In this document: positions 1-8,572 of the stretch, piece after piece
Numbering within the stretch: the first letter of the stretch is position 1
How the letters are laid out: the number at the start of each line of letters is the position of its first letter
Assembly: GCA_903872875.1 (NCBI GenBank)
Contig: CAIQMJ010000642.1
Coordinates: 1 to 17,130 of the forward strand
From: an uncultured Variovorax sp.
Lineage (GTDB): Bacteria > Pseudomonadota > Gammaproteobacteria > Burkholderiales > Burkholderiaceae_C
Direction: 5' to 3'
DNA: 17,130 bases
Notes under the pieces: model-generated
What the model saw: only the letters and a program-made list of their open reading frames with translations
Databases searched by the model: none
Told to the model about the DNA's origin: nothing
Position numbers and translations under genes: made by a program

Positions 1-780
1 CCTTTGGTTGTGATCGGGGTCACTATTGCCGCCCTCGGCTACGTGAAGAGTGAGCCTCTGCGGCGGGCTCGCGTCGCTGTGCCCGAGGAAGGCATCTCGC
101 GCCGCACCCGACTTCTGGAGTTCGCGCGCCGCGCCGCTGGCGACGATCCGACCGTTGGCGAGCACATAGGCGCGGTCGGACAGCGCAAGCGCTGCGGCGG
201 CGTTCTGCTCGACAAGAAGAATCGTCAGGCCCAGTTGATCGCGCAGTCGCCGCAGCATCTTGAAGATCTCCGCAATGATGAGCGGCGCCAGTCCCATGGA
301 AGGTTCGTCCAGTAGAAGCAACCGGGGCTTGGCCATGAGCGCCCGCCCGATGGCCAGCATCTGCTGCTCGCCACCGGACATCAGGCCGGCCAACTGGCCC
401 CGGCGTTCGGCGAGCCGCGGGAACAAGTCCAGGACGACGGACATCGACGCTGCGGTTTCATGCGCAGGGCGCGTGTAGGCCCCCATCTCGAGGTTCTCCA
501 GCACACTCAGATCAGGGAACACGAGCCGCCCCTCGGGCACTTGCACGACACCACACCGGACGATGTCGCTGGCCCGCCGGCGGTTTGCGCACTCCCCGTC
601 CAGGCGGATTTCGCCCGCGCTGCTGCGTATCACACCGGAAATGGCATTCAATGTGGTCGACTTCCCCGCGCCGTTGGCGCCAATGAGGCAGACGATCTCG
701 CCCGCTTGCACCGTCAGGCTGAGATCCCGCAGCGCATGGACCGCGCCGTAGTGGACAACGAGATTACGCAACTCGAGCAT
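1..780 (-). CDS. livF: Liv-type ABC transporter ATP-binding protein LivF, set 1 (3' end cut by window edge)
   Basis: ATPase subunit of a branched-chain amino acid type (HAAT) importer, acting on the cytoplasmic face with the livG product and the LivH/LivM permeases. My translation of the minus strand from the ATG at 780 is open to the window edge (260 codons). It shows Walker A GANGAGKST (residues 34-42), the signature LMSGGEQQMLAIGRALM (133-149), Walker B LLLLDEPSMGLAP (155-167) and the switch region LLVEQN (188-193), all typical of LivF. The start overlaps the end of the preceding livG by 17 nt, and GAGG lies 6 nt upstream. An in-frame ATG at 786 is less likely because it abuts that GAGG. 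Odd: LivF proteins usually end at the equivalent of FLGH (231-234), but this frame continues at least 26 residues without a stop, so a C-terminal tail is present. The stop lies outside the window. Confidence 0.93.
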   Translation of the reverse strand, partial: MLELRNLVVHYGAVHALRDLSLTVQAGEIVCLIGANGAGKSTTLNAISGVIRSSAGEIRLDGECANRRRASDIVRCGVVQVPEGRLVFPDLSVLENLEMGAYTRPAHETAASMSVVLDLFPRLAERRGQLAGLMSGGEQQMLAIGRALMAKPRLLLLDEPSMGLAPLIIAEIFKMLRRLRDQLGLTILLVEQNAAAALALSDRAYVLANGRIVASGAARELQKSGAARDAFLGHSDASPPQRLTLHVAEGGNSDPDHNQR

Positions 781-1585
781 CGGCATCCTCACAACGTTGG
801 TCCTGGTCGGCTTGCACGTCCTGCAAAGCCTCGGTGCCCAGATAGGCTTCGATCACGGCGGGGTCATCCTGCATTTCCTGTGGCGTGCCCTGCGCGATCT
901 TTCGCCCGAAATTCATCACGACCACGTGGTCTGAAATGCCCATGACCATTTCCATGTCATGCTCCACCAGCACGACGAGGAGGCCCGTCCCGGCCAGTTC
1001 GCGGATCAGCGTGGAGAGCGCGCGGGTCTCCTGCGTGTTGAGGCCCGCAGCGGGCTCGTCCAGCAGCAGGGCGCGTGGCTTCATCGCCAAGGCACGCGCG
1101 ATCTCGACGCGGCGCTGCAGGCCGTAGGCAAGCTCGTCGGCAGGCCGGTCGTACAGGTCCTCCGGCAAGTCGACCCGCGCCAGCGCTTCGCGTGCCAGCG
1201 CCTCCAACCGCCGCTCTTCGCGCCGCACGCCACGAAAGTTGAACAGCGCGGACAGAAAGTCACAGCGCCCTGCCAGATGAGCACCAACCATGACGGTGTC
1301 CAGTACGCTCATCCCGACGAAGAGCTGAGGCGTTTGGTAGGTCCGTGCAAGACCGTGCCTGGCCATGGCCAAGGGTGCGCCGCCGCCCAGTTCATCGTCG
1401 AACAAGACAAGGCGGCCGGCGTCGCAGGTGCTGACGCCGCTGATCATGTTGAGCAGAGTGGTCTTCCCGGCCCCGTTCGGACCGATGACGCTCGTCACCT
1501 GCGCTGGTGCTGCGCAGAAGCCCACGCCGTCCACAGCAAGCAAGCCGCCGAATCGCTTGCTCAGTCCTTCGACATGGAGCGTCAT
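764..1585 (-). CDS. livG: Liv-type ABC transporter ATP-binding protein LivG, set 1
   Basis: Second ATPase subunit of the same HAAT-type importer, 273 residues. Visible motifs are Walker A GPNGAGKTT (35-43), Q-loop YQTPQ (83-87), a LivG-style signature LAYGLQRRVEIARAL (152-166), Walker B RALLLDEPAAGL (171-182) and the H-loop LVEHD with His209. The LivG family normally has LSYG-type rather than LSGG-type signatures, so this one looks functional. The C-terminal 22 residues after AYLGT are a charged, Asp/Gln-rich tail overlapping the start of livF. The ATG overlaps the stop of livM by 4 nt (ATGA), which suggests translational coupling. Transported substrate is not deducible. Confidence 0.95.
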   Translation of the reverse strand: MTLHVEGLSKRFGGLLAVDGVGFCAAPAQVTSVIGPNGAGKTTLLNMISGVSTCDAGRLVLFDDELGGGAPLAMARHGLARTYQTPQLFVGMSVLDTVMVGAHLAGRCDFLSALFNFRGVRREERRLEALAREALARVDLPEDLYDRPADELAYGLQRRVEIARALAMKPRALLLDEPAAGLNTQETRALSTLIRELAGTGLLVVLVEHDMEMVMGISDHVVVMNFGRKIAQGTPQEMQDDPAVIEAYLGTEALQDVQADQDQRCEDADARVA

Positions 1586-2553
1586 TTGCGGACCACCTGT
1601 TTCCAGCCACTGCGCAGCGCATTCATGAGCGCGCGGCCCAGTCCCTCGGGCATGTAGACCATCACCACTGTCAGCATGACGCCGTACACAAGGAGCCTAT
1701 ACAGCTCGAAATGCTCGAGGAGCGCAGGAAGAAGCGTGACGAACAGCGCCCCGAACAACGCTCCCCACAACGTCAGCAGAGAACCGACGACCACCATCAC
1801 CAAAAGTTCGATCGACAGGCCGACCCCGAAGCTGGACGCATTGAACGCTCCCTGTGCGAACGCGAACAGCGCGCCGGCCAGCCCCGCGAGGATGGCGGAA
1901 AGCGTAAAGGCCGCCACCTTGTAGCGCACCACGTCGACGCCCAGCCCGGCAGCTGCGACTTCCGAACTGTTCAGTGCCCTCAAGGCGCGGCCGATGCGGC
2001 TGTGCGCAAGCCCGAGGGTCGTCAGCATGACGGCACACAGCGTGGCGCCGACGAGCCAGAGCATGCGAGGCGCACTGTCGATCGCCATACCGAATACAGT
2101 CAGCGTCGGCATGCTCAGGATTCCGGGATCGAGCCCGCCCGTCAGTGGTCGAACCTGGGCAAAGACGATGAAGCAGATAAGGCCGAACGCCAACGTCCCC
2201 ATGGCAAGGTAGTTGGTTGTCAGCTTGAGCAGAGGCCGCGACACGAACCAGCCGAAGCCGCCGGCAATCAGCGCGGACGCGCCGAGGGCGGCAAGATGCG
2301 GCAGCCGCCCCGCCAGCAGGGCGCAAGCGTAGGCGCCTACTCCGAAGAACGCGGCCTGCGACAGGGAAATCTGTCCGGCGAATCCGAACAGGATCTGCAG
2401 ACCCACGGCCGCGATGGCGTAGATGGCCGCATACGTCAGCAGCGACATATAGAAAGAACGCCCGCTCCACAATCCCATGGCCAGCACCAGAAGCGCCAGG
2501 ACGGCGACGCCTGCCATGTCGCGTCGGAAGTCACCTGCAAGCTTGGACTTCAT
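1582..2553 (-). CDS. livM: Liv-type ABC transporter permease LivM, set 1
   Basis: Inner-membrane permease of the HAAT importer, 323 residues from the chosen start. It is strongly hydrophobic, with multiple membrane segments and the family motif GFAGQISLSQAAFFGVGAY (57-75). This is followed by NYLAMGTLAFG (114-124) and TGGLDPGILSMP (138-149), which match the conserved LivM region. The ATG at 2553 was chosen over a longer frame reaching 2601 because AGGAGG lies 8 nt upstream and the upstream livH stop sits 2 nt before it. It overlaps livG by 4 nt. It pairs with the adjacent LivH to form the translocation pore. Confidence 0.94.
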   Translation of the reverse strand: MKSKLAGDFRRDMAGVAVLALLVLAMGLWSGRSFYMSLLTYAAIYAIAAVGLQILFGFAGQISLSQAAFFGVGAYACALLAGRLPHLAALGASALIAGGFGWFVSRPLLKLTTNYLAMGTLAFGLICFIVFAQVRPLTGGLDPGILSMPTLTVFGMAIDSAPRMLWLVGATLCAVMLTTLGLAHSRIGRALRALNSSEVAAAGLGVDVVRYKVAAFTLSAILAGLAGALFAFAQGAFNASSFGVGLSIELLVMVVVGSLLTLWGALFGALFVTLLPALLEHFELYRLLVYGVMLTVVMVYMPEGLGRALMNALRSGWKQVVRK

Positions 2554-2555
2554 GC

Positions 2556-3431
2556 TCAGACCCTCCTGGCGTCGACACGACCCAGCAAACCGGTGGGCCA
2601 CAGGAGCAGCAGGCCCAGGAGAATCGCCAGAGCGATCGCATCCTTGTAGCCCGAATCAAGGTAGCCCGCCGCGAAGGCTTCCACCAGCCCCAGAAGCACA
2701 CCGCCAAGTACCGCGCCCACGGGACTGCCGAAGCCGCCCAGAATCGCCGCGGCGAAGCCTTTCAATCCGAAGGTCAACCCGTACTCGTAGAACGCCGCAC
2801 CGATGGGTGCGATCAGAGCGCCGGCCAAGGCGCCGGCCACGCCGGCGAGTGCGAAGGCCAGCATCGACATCCGCTGCGGATCGATTCCGCACAGCGCCGC
2901 TCCACGCGGGCTCTGGCTGGCGGCGCGCATTGCCTTGCCGATACGGGTCTTCAGAAACAGATGGGTCAGCAGGCCGCTGAGCACAACGAGTGTGAGAAGC
3001 ACCCAGATCGCCTGCGAATTCAGGCGCAGCCCGAAAGCCCGTAGGTCAGGGAAAAGCCCGAAGGGCGCGACGAAGATGACGTCTCGCCCCACGGTGACCT
3101 GCATGAGTCCGCGGTAGGCAATACTGAAACCGATTGTGATCATGGCGAATGACAGCACCGTCTTGCGCCTCGCCTGCTCGATGCCCAATCGCACCAACAG
3201 AACGGCCAGCAGCGCAACCACGAGGACAGCGGCCAGCACGGCGGGCAGCGGATGCCAGCCAAAGGAGTTGACCAGCCAGGCCGAGACCAGTCCTCCCATC
3301 ATCACGAACTCCCCATTCGCGAAGTTGGTCACCCGCGTGGCATTGAAGACGATGGTGAAGCCCAGCGCGATCAACGCGTAGATGGCTCCTGTGGTCAGCC
3401 CCGAAAGACCGATCTGGAAAAATTGGTTCAC
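2556..3431 (-). CDS. livH: Liv-type ABC transporter permease LivH, set 1
   Basis: Inner-membrane permease, 291 residues if started at the GTG at 3431. It has multiple hydrophobic segments. The LivH motif NFANGEFVMMGG (36-47) lies near the N-terminus, and near the C-terminus the conserved LKGFAAAILGGFGSPVGAVL block is followed by LLGLVE. The open frame extends to 3560, but the extra 43 residues are polar and unlike LivH, so the GTG start at MNQFFQIGLSGL is preferred. No strong ribosome binding site is visible, only purine-rich ACGAGACAAA. It is first in the second transporter block and is preceded by a 155-nt gap, so it may have its own promoter. No livK-type binding protein accompanies this block inside the window. 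Confidence 0.92.
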   Translation of the reverse strand: MNQFFQIGLSGLTTGAIYALIALGFTIVFNATRVTNFANGEFVMMGGLVSAWLVNSFGWHPLPAVLAAVLVVALLAVLLVRLGIEQARRKTVLSFAMITIGFSIAYRGLMQVTVGRDVIFVAPFGLFPDLRAFGLRLNSQAIWVLLTLVVLSGLLTHLFLKTRIGKAMRAASQSPRGAALCGIDPQRMSMLAFALAGVAGALAGALIAPIGAAFYEYGLTFGLKGFAAAILGGFGSPVGAVLGGVLLGLVEAFAAGYLDSGYKDAIALAILLGLLLLWPTGLLGRVDARRV

Positions 3432-3586
3432 TGCTTTGTCTCGTCTTGTTGTGAGGGGCTCGCATCCGCAATCCGTAAAGCGTGCACGCGACGATAGAGC
3501 TGCAGCGACTGCGGGGCAGTACGCCAAATCGATGATTTTTTGGGGCCAACGTCCCCACACGGTGCCGGATGGGCCGGCGAGCCGCC
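3432..3586. other. 155-nt gap between MalT-type regulator and second livHMGF block
   Basis: This is the largest gap inside the minus-strand array, so it is the likeliest place for an internal promoter or processing site. I see a short GCCGG/CCGGC inverted repeat just after the regulator stop and a TGGGG/CCCCA inverted repeat at 3541-3557. The latter is followed on the minus strand by an A-run, not a T-run, so it is not an intrinsic terminator. No convincing sigma70 or sigma54 promoter could be read here. Confidence 0.4.
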
Positions 3587-6310
3587 TCAGCGGATCAGGC
3601 CCAGCTTTCTCGCGGCAGCAATCGCCTGCGTGCGGCTGCGCGCGTCCAACTTGGCGTTGATGTTGCGCAAATGGGTGCGCACTGTGCTGTAGGAGACGAA
3701 CAGCTTCTCCGCCATCGCGCCGTTGGAATAGCCGTCCGCCAGCAGTTGGAGCAGGCGTATTTCCTTGCGCGTCAAGGGCACCGCGAGCTGCGTCGCGGCG
3801 TCCACGGACGCACCTACCACGGCAGGCCCGAAGGCACCGACGAGCCCGGTGACGTAGGCACAGAGTATGGGATCGCCGTGACCGTCTTCCCGCAGCCGCG
3901 CGTCGGCATCACGGAGCAGGGGTGCCGCTGCCTCGCCCTCGTCGAGCACCAGACGCACAAAACCCTCTGGGCAGGTGCGCTGAAGCAACTCGACCATCGT
4001 GCTGCAGGCCGCCTCATTCTCCCCGAGCCGATGCAGCGCCAGCGCCTCCAGGAGTTGCAACTTCATGATCCTCAGCAATCTCGCGCTGCGCTGTGCCGCG
4101 GTGCGTGCATGTTGAATGCGCACCAGTGCCGCACGTGCCTTGCCGGCATGAATATCCCAGCGCATACGCGCGAAATCCATGCAGTCCAGCTCGTTGCCCA
4201 GATACCTCAGGCGGCGCACGCGCTCCCATACCGCGGGATCGTCGGCGCGATCCATCTCTTCACGCGCTGCGCGCTGATGGCCCTGCAAAAGCAAGACGCG
4301 CGCGCGCTCCAGCTTGGCGCTCGACACCACCCGCGGCAGCTTGCGCCGGTGCCCCAGGTGCTCGAATTCGGACAGCAATTCAAGCGCCTGATCCACGTCG
4401 CCCTGGAAAAAGGCTATTCGTGACATGACGACATAGCCGAGTATCACGTGGTCGGGCAGCGCGATGTCGCGCACCAGTGGCAGGTACACCTGCATCAGGT
4501 GGCCCGCGCGCTCCAGATCGCCGGCCTCGTAGACCGCCGCGGCGTACGGCACGCCAGCGAAGGCATTGCCGCGCGTGTGACCGTCTCTTCCGTCGTGGGT
4601 GGCGGAGACGGCGATGCGGAATCGGGCGGCCGCCTGGCGCAAGCGCCCCTCCCGCAGATCCAGAATGCCGTCGTCCGCATCGCTGTACATGCGGTTGAAT
4701 GCGCTGGCACTCGCGCCTTGGCCGCGCCGGGCCTTTTCGATCAACTCCCTCGCCTCGAGTTCATCGCCCACCACCGTGACAATGGTGGCCATTGTGTTGA
4801 CCAGCACGTTGTCCGCGAAGGCCGTCTCGGTGGGCAGTGCAGCCAAGCCGGCCTTCCCCTCCACATAGGCTTCCTCGTAGCGATCCATCATGGCCAGCGC
4901 TGTGGGTCGCAGGGCTCGCACATGCGCAGTGACAGCCCCGTCAGAACTGCTATCCAGTCCGCTGTTGGTCAACATCTCCATCGCCTCCCACGGGCCTCGA
5001 CTGAAGCAGGTTGCCCACATGTGAGCAACCTGGAGCGTCGGGTGCGCGGTGACGGCGCTTTCGGGCAGCGCAGCGAACCAGCGCGTGAGCAACTGCATCC
5101 TCCCCTGCGACAACAGAGAAACGACATGGCGCTCGACCAACTCCAGCGCGTGGTTCCAATCCTCTCCAGCAAGGGCATGGTCGACGGCGGGCACGGGACG
5201 GCCGAGCTCCTCGTAGAAGCGGGCCGCGTTGGCATGCAACTGGCGCGGCTTCTCAGGCGACTCGCGCGCCAGCTGCGCCTGGAGGAAATGGGAAAAAAGA
5301 CTGTGGTAGCGAAAGGTTCCTGGCACCCCTCCCAGAGGAATCAGCAGCAGGTCGGTGCGTGCCATTTCGTCCAGAATGCGGCTACTGTCGAGCTCAGGCA
5401 CGAGCAGGCGGCAAAGGCTTGCGTCGAACTGCCTGAGAATGCTGGTGCGCAGGAGGAACTCGCGAACCTCAGGCTTCTGCCTGGCAAGCACCTCCTCGGC
5501 GAGATAGTCGGATATCGACTGGTCCGTTCCGGAGAACCGCTCGATAAAGCTGCCGCGCGCTTCGGTACGTTCCAGTGCCATGGAGGCAAGCCAGAGAGCA
5601 GCGATCCAGCCCTCGGACTTCGCGTGCAGACGGAGCATGTCTCCACGGCTCAGCGCGATGCCTCGCCTGCCGCCGATGAAGTCGGTCGTCTCCTCCAACG
5701 TAAAGCGCAGATGACCTGCATCAATTTCCAGAAATTGTGCGCGCACACGCAGCCGTCCAAGATGCAGGTTAGGCAGATTTCTGGAGCCGAGGATCAGTCG
5801 ACCGCCTGCGGGCAGGTGGTCGATGAGTTCACGCAGCAGTGCCAGCACGGCCGGCTCGTGGATGTTTTCAAGGTCGTCGAGGAACAGTCCGAATGGACCG
5901 GTCGCGGCCGCGATCCGCGCAATCAGTCCGAGAGCTGTCTCTGCCGCCCCATGTCGGCTGCCGGGCAGACGAGCGCCTCCACCTCCATCGTCTTGGAACA
6001 GGGTGTTCACCGCGGCTTCCAGCGCGAAGAGGAAGCGCGGTACGTCGTTGTCGGAGCGGTCCAGCGTAAGCCACGCGGTATCCACGCCAGCCTCCACCAA
6101 CGCCTGGTGATGCTGGCGCATGGCCATCGTCTTGCCGAAACCGGCCGGCGCGCGCAGGAGGACTACCTTCGCCCCGACGGCAGCATGGATCGCGTCCAGA
6201 ACGAGCTTGCGCGCGATCTGTGCCGGGCCGCCCGAAGGCACACCGAGCTTCGATCCCAACGTATAGCCTGTATAGCCTCTAGGGGCTGGCGTCTCTATAG
6301 ACTGGCTCAC
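3587..6310 (-). CDS. MalT/LuxR-type large ATP-binding transcriptional regulator (LAL-like)
   Basis: Predicted cytoplasmic transcription factor of about 907 residues, close in size and domain order to MalT, AlkS and other ATP-dependent LuxR regulators. The N-terminal NTPase domain has Walker A APAGFGKT (54-61) and Walker B FGLFLDD (140-146), followed by a LILGSRNLP segment typical of STAND ATPases. A winged-helix-like region ends near YHSLFSHFL. Then comes a long alpha-helical region rich in Ala, Leu and Glu (roughly 370-830), probably TPR-like and inducer sensing. A LuxR-type HTH occupies about 845-907, starting PLTRKEIRLLQLLADG and containing VSYSTVRTHLRNINAKL. Start is uncertain: there is no in-frame ATG upstream of the ATPase domain. 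GTG at 6310, with CAGG 8 nt upstream, is preferred over TTG at 6325. It lies between the CoA-transferase and the second transporter and probably regulates this locus. Inducer unknown. Confidence 0.9.
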   Translation of the reverse strand: MSQSIETPAPRGYTGYTLGSKLGVPSGGPAQIARKLVLDAIHAAVGAKVVLLRAPAGFGKTMAMRQHHQALVEAGVDTAWLTLDRSDNDVPRFLFALEAAVNTLFQDDGGGGARLPGSRHGAAETALGLIARIAAATGPFGLFLDDLENIHEPAVLALLRELIDHLPAGGRLILGSRNLPNLHLGRLRVRAQFLEIDAGHLRFTLEETTDFIGGRRGIALSRGDMLRLHAKSEGWIAALWLASMALERTEARGSFIERFSGTDQSISDYLAEEVLARQKPEVREFLLRTSILRQFDASLCRLLVPELDSSRILDEMARTDLLLIPLGGVPGTFRYHSLFSHFLQAQLARESPEKPRQLHANAARFYEELGRPVPAVDHALAGEDWNHALELVERHVVSLLSQGRMQLLTRWFAALPESAVTAHPTLQVAHMWATCFSRGPWEAMEMLTNSGLDSSSDGAVTAHVRALRPTALAMMDRYEEAYVEGKAGLAALPTETAFADNVLVNTMATIVTVVGDELEARELIEKARRGQGASASAFNRMYSDADDGILDLREGRLRQAAARFRIAVSATHDGRDGHTRGNAFAGVPYAAAVYEAGDLERAGHLMQVYLPLVRDIALPDHVILGYVVMSRIAFFQGDVDQALELLSEFEHLGHRRKLPRVVSSAKLERARVLLLQGHQRAAREEMDRADDPAVWERVRRLRYLGNELDCMDFARMRWDIHAGKARAALVRIQHARTAAQRSARLLRIMKLQLLEALALHRLGENEAACSTMVELLQRTCPEGFVRLVLDEGEAAAPLLRDADARLREDGHGDPILCAYVTGLVGAFGPAVVGASVDAATQLAVPLTRKEIRLLQLLADGYSNGAMAEKLFVSYSTVRTHLRNINAKLDARSRTQAIAAARKLGLIR
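6261..6278. repeat. Perfect tandem 9-bp repeat in the regulator N-terminus
   Basis: GTATAGCCT occurs twice back to back on the plus strand. On the coding strand it gives a Gly-Tyr-Thr duplication near residues 14-19 of the MalT-type regulator, ahead of the ATPase domain. It may be a simple slippage duplication. Two copies only. Confidence 0.7.
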
Positions 6311-6352
6311 AATTCGGCCTGCCAAGTACGCGTCGGTGGGATGGGCATGCCC

Positions 6353-7546
6353 CTACACGACGCCTTCAGCTTTGAAGGCCTGGATCATCTCCGCCGAGTA
6401 ACCGGCCTCCGACAGCACATCGACAGTGCTCGCGCCCTTCTCCTCGAGCGTATGCGCAATGTGCGCGGGGGTCCGGCATAGTTCAGCAACCTGACTGACA
6501 AGACGGATCGGACCGCGGTGCGGGTGCGCGACCGCCGCGCCGATGCCGCAATGCCGCACCTGCGGATCGTCAAACACCTGGTCCATCGTGTAAATCGGCC
6601 CGCTGGGCACGTCGGCCGCAGTCAGTAGACTGACCCACTCGGCGGTGGTTCGTCGGGAAAATGCTTCTGCCAGGATCTTGCTAAGCGCCACGCGATTGCG
6701 CGAGCGCAGTCTCTCGTTCAGATAGTCGGGGTGTTCTATCAACGCCTCTAACTCGAGCGTCCTGCAGAACGATTTCCACTGCGGGCCGTCCGCCACGCCG
6801 ATATTCAAGAAGCCATCGGCGGTGGGATAGGCTGAGGTCGGCATGCTGGTCGGATGGTCGTTGCCGGCGCGTCCCGGCACCTCACCGTCGACGAGAAACC
6901 GCGTCGCCTGGTAATCCATCAATCCGATGCCCGAATGCAGCAGCGACACCTGCACCCACTGGCCGAGCCCGCTCGCTTCTCGCTCCAGCAGCGCCGTCAG
7001 TGCGCCGAGAGCGCCATACATGCCGGTGGCCACGTCGATCACCGACGCTCCGGCCCGCATGGGCGGTCCAGCCGGCTCGCCCGTGGTGCTCATCAGGCCG
7101 CACATGCCCTGAATGATCTGGTCAAATCCCGGGCGGCCGCGATAGGGGCCGTCCTGCCCGAAGCCGGAGATGCTCACGAGGATGATGCGCGGATTGACCG
7201 CCTGGAGGTCAGCGTAGCCGATGCGCAGTCGATCCTTGACCGCCGGCCGGAAATTCTCCACCACCACGTCCGCTGACTTGACTAGTTGAAGGAGGATCTC
7301 GCGGCCCTTCTCCGACTTGAGATCCAACGTCATCGATCGCTTGTTGCGATGCAGGTTCTGCATGTCTCCGCCATCGCGCGGTCCGACGTACATCTCAGGA
7401 CGATCCACCGAGTCGGGCGGCTCCACCTTGACAACGTCCGCGCCGAAATCCGCCAGTTGTTTGACACATGTAGGACCTGCGCGCACCTGACTCAGATCGA
7501 GGACGCGAAAGCGCGCAAGTGCGCCGTCTCTTGGATTTCGCTTCAA
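6353..7546 (-). CDS. CaiB/BaiF family (class III) CoA-transferase
   Basis: Predicted cytoplasmic enzyme moving CoA from a donor such as succinyl-CoA to a carboxylic acid, 397 residues, the usual length for the family. It begins with FRVLDLSQVRAGPTCVKQLA, then DFGADVVKVEPP (33-44) and NKRSMTLDLKSEKG, all hallmarks of family III. Asp171 in the context ASVIDVATGMYG matches the position of the catalytic Asp of formyl-CoA transferase. TTG at 7546 is taken as the start: AGGAGG lies 7-8 nt upstream, and the TTGA overlaps the livM stop by 4 nt. A longer open frame to 8113 is only a shadow of livM. The gene sits directly after the first transporter, suggesting the imported acid is activated here. The actual acid is unknown. 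Confidence 0.93.
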   Translation of the reverse strand: MKRNPRDGALARFRVLDLSQVRAGPTCVKQLADFGADVVKVEPPDSVDRPEMYVGPRDGGDMQNLHRNKRSMTLDLKSEKGREILLQLVKSADVVVENFRPAVKDRLRIGYADLQAVNPRIILVSISGFGQDGPYRGRPGFDQIIQGMCGLMSTTGEPAGPPMRAGASVIDVATGMYGALGALTALLEREASGLGQWVQVSLLHSGIGLMDYQATRFLVDGEVPGRAGNDHPTSMPTSAYPTADGFLNIGVADGPQWKSFCRTLELEALIEHPDYLNERLRSRNRVALSKILAEAFSRRTTAEWVSLLTAADVPSGPIYTMDQVFDDPQVRHCGIGAAVAHPHRGPIRLVSQVAELCRTPAHIAHTLEEKGASTVDVLSEAGYSAEMIQAFKAEGVV

Positions 7547-8559
7547 ATCTTTCCTCCTTGACGTGCTTTGGAAATTCTCTGTATCTGGTGCCGCACGAAG
7601 CCCGCCATGCCTTGCGGCATGAGACACATGAATCCGATCAAGAACATCCCATAGATCGCCCAGGCCGCGGTGCCCGAGATGCTTTCGGCATAGTTCGGCA
7701 CGAGCACCACGAAGGCCGCGCCAAAGAATGCCCCATAAATGCTGCGCAATCCCCCGATCACGGCCCCGACCAGCAATGTGATGGAAAGGAAGAAGCTGTA
7801 GCTCTCGGGCGCAACAAACTGCGTCACCACTGCACCTAGACCGCCACCAATGCCGGTGAGCGCCGCGCTCATACCGAAGACCGCGGTCTTGCAGCGCCGC
7901 GTGTCGATGCCCATCGCGTCGGCCGCCAACACGTGATCGCGGATGGCCTCGATCGCGCGACCCGTGCGGCCGCGCACCAAGCCGGACACCAGGAAGAAGC
8001 AGAAGGCGGTCACCAGGAGCGTGAACACGAAGATCGTCTGGTCGCCGTTCAGGCCGAGCGCGCTCCAGGGCGCTGGCTTCTTCACGGTCAGCCCGCCCAC
8101 GCCGCCGGTCCATCCCTCCACGAGCCGGTTCTTCAGCAACTGCGGAACGGCAACAGCCAGTGAGAAAGTGGCCAAGGCGAGATACAACATGTCGAGCCGC
8201 AGTGCGGGCATGCCGACCAGCACGCCGAGCAGTCCGCTGACCACGCCCCCGATGGGCAGTGCCAGCCAGTACGGCAGGCCGAAGTGGGACATGAGGATCG
8301 CCGTGACGTAGCCGCCCACGGCGAAGAACGCTCCGTGCCCAAGAGACACCTGGCCGTTGTAACCGGTCAGCAAGTTCACACCCAGGATGGCCACCGCATA
8401 GAGCATGATCTGCGTGGCCTGCATTAGCCAGTAGCCGTCGGCGAGACCGATCAGCGCAAGCGCCGAAGCAACAACCAACCCAGCGCCCACAACAATCCGC
8501 TTCGGGCTGATGCCCGCTGTTCCAGGCGCCTCTGCGCGGAGTGCCAAATGGGTCGTCAT
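7543..8559 (-). CDS. livM: Liv-type ABC transporter permease LivM, set 2
   Basis: Inner-membrane permease of the other HAAT importer, 338 residues. It has multiple hydrophobic segments, with the family motif GYNGQVSLGHGAFFAVGGY at 66-84 and a downstream LYLALATFSLAVAVPQ region. The ATG at 8559 is chosen because AAGGAG lies 8 nt upstream; the longer frame to 8580 adds 7 residues from the upstream gene's end. It follows livH by 13 nt and overlaps the CoA-transferase start by 4 nt, so transport and CoA activation look translationally coupled. About 20 polar residues precede the first hydrophobic segment. Confidence 0.94.
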   Translation of the reverse strand: MTTHLALRAEAPGTAGISPKRIVVGAGLVVASALALIGLADGYWLMQATQIMLYAVAILGVNLLTGYNGQVSLGHGAFFAVGGYVTAILMSHFGLPYWLALPIGGVVSGLLGVLVGMPALRLDMLYLALATFSLAVAVPQLLKNRLVEGWTGGVGGLTVKKPAPWSALGLNGDQTIFVFTLLVTAFCFFLVSGLVRGRTGRAIEAIRDHVLAADAMGIDTRRCKTAVFGMSAALTGIGGGLGAVVTQFVAPESYSFFLSITLLVGAVIGGLRSIYGAFFGAAFVVLVPNYAESISGTAAWAIYGMFLIGFMCLMPQGMAGFVRHQIQRISKARQGGKI

Positions 8560-8572
8560 GGGAACTGCTCCT

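Noticed and set aside
764..1585. LAYGLQ signature of the first LivG as a defective motif
   Set aside because: LSYG/LAYG-type signatures are normal in LivG proteins and the key Gly is present.
1507..2649. 380-residue plus-strand open frame opposite livM
   Set aside because: Highly charged, low-complexity Arg/Gln/His translation opposite a conserved permease; a shadow frame.
3541..3557. TGGGG/CCCCA hairpin as a transcription terminator
   Set aside because: On the transcribed (minus) strand the stem is followed by an A-run, and on the plus strand the T-run precedes it. Neither orientation gives a stem followed by a U-tract.
4448..6481. 677-residue plus-strand open frame opposite the MalT-type regulator
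   Set aside because: It is antisense to a well-supported gene with recognisable domains. Its translation is rich in Arg, His and Gln without any family motif, as expected for a GC-rich shadow frame.
7547..8113. Upstream extension of the CoA-transferase frame
   Set aside because: It reads through livM in another frame. A ribosome binding site and the family-typical N-terminus place the start at the TTG at 7546.
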